From: Pseudomonas sp. H1h
GTDB taxonomy: Bacteria > Pseudomonadota > Gammaproteobacteria > Pseudomonadales > Pseudomonadaceae
Reading direction: 5' to 3'
DNA: 64,000 nucleotides
Assembly: GCF_000633255.1 (NCBI RefSeq)
Contig: NZ_AYMJ01000026.1
Location: forward strand, 62,001-126,000
Shown here in pieces: positions 61,031 to 64,000 of this stretch. Made by a program: the position numbers and the translations under genes. Position 1 is the stretch's first letter. Every line of letters begins with the position of its first letter. The notes under the pieces were generated by a model, which did not search any database, had not been told where the DNA came from, and saw nothing but the letters and a program-made list of their open reading frames with translations.

Positions 61031-61119
61031 TGTGGGAGCGGGCTTGCTCGCGAAGGCGGACTTTCAGGCGCGAGTGATGTTGGCTGATACGCCGCCATCG
61101 CGAGCAGGCTCACTCCTGC
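61031..61119. repeat. Hybrid REPIN with arms of two subfamilies
   Basis: The left arm TGTGGGAGCGGGCTTGCTCG is of the main family; the right arm TCGCGAGCAGGCTCACTCCT is of the subfamily seen at 56757. The two arms pair only partly. Confidence 0.8.
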
Positions 61120-61139
61120 CGGGGGAATGTATCGTCCAC

Positions 61140-61169
61140 AAAAAAGCCGACGCCTTCGCGTCGGCTTTT
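61140..61169. terminator. Bidirectional intrinsic terminator
   Basis: AAAAAAGCCGACGC-CTTC-GCGTCGGCTTTT, an 8-bp GC stem, lies between the convergent LLM and DUF1161 genes. The T-tract is longer on the minus strand. Confidence 0.9.
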
Positions 61170-61184
61170 GCATTTCAGTCGCGA

Positions 61185-61409
61185 TCAACCGCGCTTGTAG
61201 ACGATTTCCTTGGCGCCGCCTTCACATTTGCCGACGACCTTGCCGCCAGCGGCTGCACCCTTGTCGGCAATCTCCAGCGAATACCCGGAAACGCCCTTGG
61301 CATCCAGCTTCGCGGCAATTTCGCTTTTCAACTCTTCACAAGGCTTGCCAGCAGCAAACGCGCCACCCGCAAGGCTCAACAAACCTACTGCCAATATGAA
61401 CTTCTTCAT
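61185..61409 (-). CDS. DUF1161 secreted protein, copy 2
   Basis: ATG 61409 has GGGAG 8 bases upstream; 74 residues. Signal peptide MKKFILAVGLLSLAGGAFA is followed by CEELKSEIAAKLDAKGVSGYSLEI and VVGKCEGGAKEIVYKR. It is a paralogue of 58873-59112. Function is unknown. Confidence 0.88.
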   Translation of the reverse strand: MKKFILAVGLLSLAGGAFAAGKPCEELKSEIAAKLDAKGVSGYSLEIADKGAAAGGKVVGKCEGGAKEIVYKRG

Positions 61410-61533
61410 CGGTCGCACTCCCTGGTCGGATTAAAAGAGGCGGGCATCGGGTATCCCGATGCGCTCACCTTGTAGCGCTTTGCCATTCCTATGGCACTCG
61501 GCCAGCGCGCAAGTTCAGAAGCGTAGCCCAAAC

Positions 61534-61749
61534 TCAGCTGCTGGCAATCCGGAAGCCGACTTTGAGCGTTACCTGGAAATGCGCAGCCTTGCCGTCCTTG
61601 ATGTGGCCACGGGTGTCGACCACTTCAAACCATTCCAGATGCTTGATGCTCTTGTTCGCTTCAGCCAGCGCGTTGTTGATGGCGTCCTCGATGCTGCTGG
61701 CAGACGAGCCGACCAGCTCGACTTTCTTGTAGGTGTGATGGTCACTCAT
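61534..61749 (-). CDS. Dodecin, flavin-binding protein
   Basis: The 71-residue protein matches dodecin throughout: HHTYKKVELVGSSASSIEDAI, KHLEWFEVVDTRGHIKDGK and FQVTLKVGFRI, including the stacking Trp. Dodecins form 12-mers that store or sequester riboflavin and FMN. The nearby LLM enzyme uses flavin, but no operon links them. Confidence 0.92.
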   Translation of the reverse strand: MSDHHTYKKVELVGSSASSIEDAINNALAEANKSIKHLEWFEVVDTRGHIKDGKAAHFQVTLKVGFRIASS

Positions 61750-61919
61750 GGCGATCTCCTTGGCGTTTGGATTTGACGTATGGAATTGAGACTAGCAGTG
61801 AATCTGCACTGTTGATTTCGGTGGCCCGGCGCAAGTGAAGTTCAGATTTTCTGCACTTTCTCAAACCGCTGAAGTCCCAAACAACACACGCCACTCATCA
61901 CCAATGCAGGAGAGCCACC

Positions 61920-62246
61920 ATGGCCAACACCTCTTTACGTAAAGCCTCGTTGCAAAGCATGGAAGCCGAGATCGAGAGTCTGCTCAAGTCGTTGGAAAGC
62001 CTGAAGGACGACGCTTCGGACGAGTCGCGCAAGACCCTCAAGGCGCTCAAGGGCAACGCTGAAAGTGCGCTGAAACATTCGCGCAGCCTGCTCAGCGATG
62101 CCTATGAAGAAGTCAAAGTGAAAACCCGCGAGACCGGGATCGCCACCCGTGATTACGCTCAGGAACACCCTTGGACCACCGCCGGTGTGGCGGTGGGTGC
62201 GCTGGGTTTGCTGGCCGCTTACTTGCTGTTCAAGCGCGGCGAGTGA
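61920..62246 (+). CDS. DUF883 membrane-anchored protein (ElaB/YgaM/YqjD-like)
   Basis: The 108-residue protein has a long amphipathic helical part (about 10-75) and a C-terminal membrane anchor (WTTAGVAVGALGLLAAYLLF). A CAGGAG site precedes the ATG. Related E. coli proteins tether ribosomes to the inner membrane in stationary phase. Its last 28 bases overlap the convergent trpI gene. Confidence 0.9.
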   Translation: MANTSLRKASLQSMEAEIESLLKSLESLKDDASDESRKTLKALKGNAESALKHSRSLLSDAYEEVKVKTRETGIATRDYAQEHPWTTAGVAVGALGLLAAYLLFKRGE

Positions 62247-63136
62247 TCCGCCTGGCGCAGCTCGTTCTTGAGCCACTGCGCCAGTTGCCGGGCGCGCCCG
62301 TCTGCGGCGCGCTTGGGTAGCCACAACGCCAGTTGCGCAGGGGTTTCGCAGAAGCCCCATGGCGCAACCAGGCGACCGGCCTTCAAATCCTCCACTACCA
62401 GCGGCTGTGGCGCGATCGCCACGCCAAGTCCGGCGACTGCGGCTTCCAGCAAATAATACAAATGCTCAAAACCTTGCCCGAGCTTCAACGCCTTGGCGTC
62501 GAGGTGGTTTTGCTGTGCCCAGCTTGGCCAGGCTTGCGGGCGGGACGTGGTGTGCAGCAACGGTTCACTGAACAATGCTGAGGCCGGCGCGGTTTGCAGG
62601 CGCTGGAAACCGCTGAACAGCGGGCTCATCACTGGCCCGATGCGTTCTGCCGCCAGCTCGTAAACCTGCATGTCTGCCGGCCATGGCGGTTCGGCGAACA
62701 GCAACAAGGCGTCCAGTCCGGGGCGCCGTGGGTCGAGATCGCCTTCACCGGCGGACAAGTGCAGGCGCAAGTCTGGCAGGTCGGCATTCAAACGGCCCAA
62801 GCGTGGAATGAACCAGCGCGCCAGCAGACTGCCGGAGCAGCCGAGCACGAACGGTGCATCGGCGGTGTTTTGCGTCAGCTCGGCACACACACTGCGCAGC
62901 CGATCGAATGCCTCGCCGCTGGCGTCTCGCAGGCGAGCCCCGGCATCTGTGAGTTTCAGGCCGCGCCCATCCTTGACGAACAGGCTCACGCCCAGATGCT
63001 CTTCGAGCACTTTGAGCTGACGACTGACCGCGCCGTGGGTGACGTGCAGCTGTTCGGCTGCCTGACTGACGCTGTTCAGTCGGGCGGTGGCTTCAAAGGC
63101 ACGCAAGGCGTTCAGCGGGGGAAGGTCATGACTCAT
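62219..63136 (-). CDS. trpI: LysR-type regulator TrpI
   Basis: This 305-residue protein has the N-terminal winged helix (LNALRAFEATARLNSVSQAAEQLHVTHGAVSRQLKVLEEHLG) and a LysR effector domain (about 95-295). It is divergent from trpB, the classical trpI-trpBA arrangement of Pseudomonas, in which TrpI activates trpBA in response to indoleglycerol phosphate and represses itself. Confidence 0.93.
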   Translation of the reverse strand: MSHDLPPLNALRAFEATARLNSVSQAAEQLHVTHGAVSRQLKVLEEHLGVSLFVKDGRGLKLTDAGARLRDASGEAFDRLRSVCAELTQNTADAPFVLGCSGSLLARWFIPRLGRLNADLPDLRLHLSAGEGDLDPRRPGLDALLLFAEPPWPADMQVYELAAERIGPVMSPLFSGFQRLQTAPASALFSEPLLHTTSRPQAWPSWAQQNHLDAKALKLGQGFEHLYYLLEAAVAGLGVAIAPQPLVVEDLKAGRLVAPWGFCETPAQLALWLPKRAADGRARQLAQWLKNELRQADHSPRLNSK

Positions 63137-63250
63137 GTTATCTGTGAGTTTTCCTGACAGGTTGTGGCGATCTTATCGGTTTTCAGCTTGGATCGTCAGG
63201 GGTAGAGTGGTCGTCATTGTCTTTTGACCCGAATTCACCTGGAGCGACTC
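63137..63250. promoter_or_regulatory. trpI-trpB divergent control region
   Basis: The 114-base gap must hold both promoters and the TrpI sites known from P. aeruginosa and P. putida. I cannot place the sites exactly. The trpB ribosome site (CTGGAG) is at 63239-63244. Confidence 0.7.
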
Positions 63251-64000
63251 ATGACCCAGACTTCGAACACTTCCAATCTGCGCAACGGCCCGGACGATAA
63301 CGGCCTGTTCGGCGCGTTCGGTGGCCGCTACGTAGCGGAAACCCTGATGCCGTTGATCCTCGATCTGGCCCGCGAATACGAAGCGGCCAAGGAAGATCCT
63401 GCATTCAAGGAAGAACTGGCCTATTTCCAGCGTGACTATGTCGGACGTCCAAGCCCGCTGTATTTTGCCGAGCGTCTGACCGAGTTCTGTGGTGGCGCCA
63501 AGATCTACCTCAAGCGCGAAGAGCTGAACCACACCGGCGCGCACAAGATTAATAACTGCATCGGCCAGATCCTGCTGGCGCGACGCATGGGCAAGAAACG
63601 CATCATCGCCGAGACCGGCGCGGGCATGCACGGCGTGGCCACCGCCACCGTTGCCGCGCGTTTCGGTCTGGACTGCGTGATCTACATGGGCACCACTGAC
63701 ATTGAGCGTCAGCAGGCCAACGTGTTCCGCATGAAGCTGCTGGGCGCTGAAGTGATTCCGGTGGTTGCCGGCACCGGCACTTTGAAAGATGCGATGAACG
63801 AAGCGCTGCGTGACTGGGTGACCAACGTCGACAGCACCTTCTACCTGATCGGCACCGTGGCCGGTCCGCACCCGTACCCGGCAATGGTTCGCGACTTCCA
63901 GGCCGTGATCGGCAAGGAAACCCGCGATCAGTTGCAGGCTCAGGAAGGTCGTCTGCCGGACAGCCTGGTGGCGTGCATCGGTGGCGGTTCCAACGCCATG
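63251..64000 (+). CDS. trpB: Tryptophan synthase beta subunit (3' truncated by window)
   Basis: The gene runs off the window end; 250 codons are present from ATG 63251. Diagnostic features are FGAFGGRYVAETLMPLI and the PLP lysine Lys99 in LNHTGAHKINN. Further on are ETGAGMHGVATATVAARFGL and the phosphate-binding SLVACIGGGSNAM at the edge. It condenses indole with serine to give tryptophan; trpA is expected to follow. Confidence 0.97.
   Translation, partial: MTQTSNTSNLRNGPDDNGLFGAFGGRYVAETLMPLILDLAREYEAAKEDPAFKEELAYFQRDYVGRPSPLYFAERLTEFCGGAKIYLKREELNHTGAHKINNCIGQILLARRMGKKRIIAETGAGMHGVATATVAARFGLDCVIYMGTTDIERQQANVFRMKLLGAEVIPVVAGTGTLKDAMNEALRDWVTNVDSTFYLIGTVAGPHPYPAMVRDFQAVIGKETRDQLQAQEGRLPDSLVACIGGGSNAM

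Overview
The window looks like core chromosome of a Pseudomonas of the P. fluorescens group. It is GC-rich, gene-dense and free of tRNA, rRNA, insertion sequences and CRISPR arrays. Gene content and order match, from memory of P. aeruginosa PAO1, the blocks PA5479-PA5505 (gltP, ivy-like, algB-kinB, ampDh2, dgcH-like, dsbA, cc4, engB, polA, thrB, znu/zur, met) and PA0114 down to PA0036 (sco, cyoE, ctaA, cox genes, sulP, carbonic anhydrase, prlC, osmC, trpI-trpB). At least eight REP/REPIN-type palindromes of several subfamilies (GGGAGCGGGCTTGCTCGCG and variants) sit between genes, as is typical for the fluorescens group.

Layout. 0-4.4 kb: end of a DUF5924-like membrane protein, then an Mla/Mce-type lipid-transport operon (STAS-permease, ATPase, MCE protein, lipoprotein). 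4.5-8.9 kb: SpmAB-like membrane protein, gltP with a hairpin-rich upstream region, an Ivy-type lysozyme inhibitor and two small membrane proteins. 9.4-18.1 kb: signalling block with AlgB/KinB, an EAL protein, a periplasmic AmpD-type amidase, a GGDEF protein and an endonuclease/phosphatase-family protein. 18.1-25.3 kb: dsbA, two c-type cytochromes, engB, the sRNA ErsA with an AlgU-like promoter, polA, a DUF2782 protein and thrB. 25.4-34.3 kb: zinc uptake (znuA divergent from zur-znuCB), a lipoprotein, the large catalase katE and metNIQ. 34.3-43 kb: a minus-strand operon for an aa3-type cytochrome c oxidase and its assembly and heme A factors, with one small gene on the opposite strand. 43.2-47.7 kb: a hypothetical protein, SulP transporter, beta-carbonic anhydrase and a radical SAM protein behind a LexA box. 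47.9-53.1 kb: a small orphan gene, a three-subunit gluconate 2-dehydrogenase and a TpbA-like periplasmic phosphatase; this block appears inserted relative to PAO1. 53.1-64 kb: yheV-prlC, gamma-carbonic anhydrase, HAD phosphatase, aminopeptidase, paired lipoproteins, DUF1161 proteins, OsmC, an LLM flavoprotein with an unusual repeated leader, dodecin, DUF883, trpI and the start of trpB.

Shared themes are envelope homeostasis (Mla-like transport, Ivy, AmpDh2, DsbA, AlgB/KinB, AlgU-driven ErsA), c-di-GMP turnover (one EAL and one GGDEF protein, plus TpbA, which acts on a cyclase in P. aeruginosa), and periplasmic electron flow (gluconate dehydrogenase, c4 and c5 cytochromes, terminal oxidase). 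I found no clearly new multi-gene system. The least explained signals are non-coding: the triple-repeat leader of the LLM gene, the hairpin array upstream of gltP, and mixed-arm REPINs.
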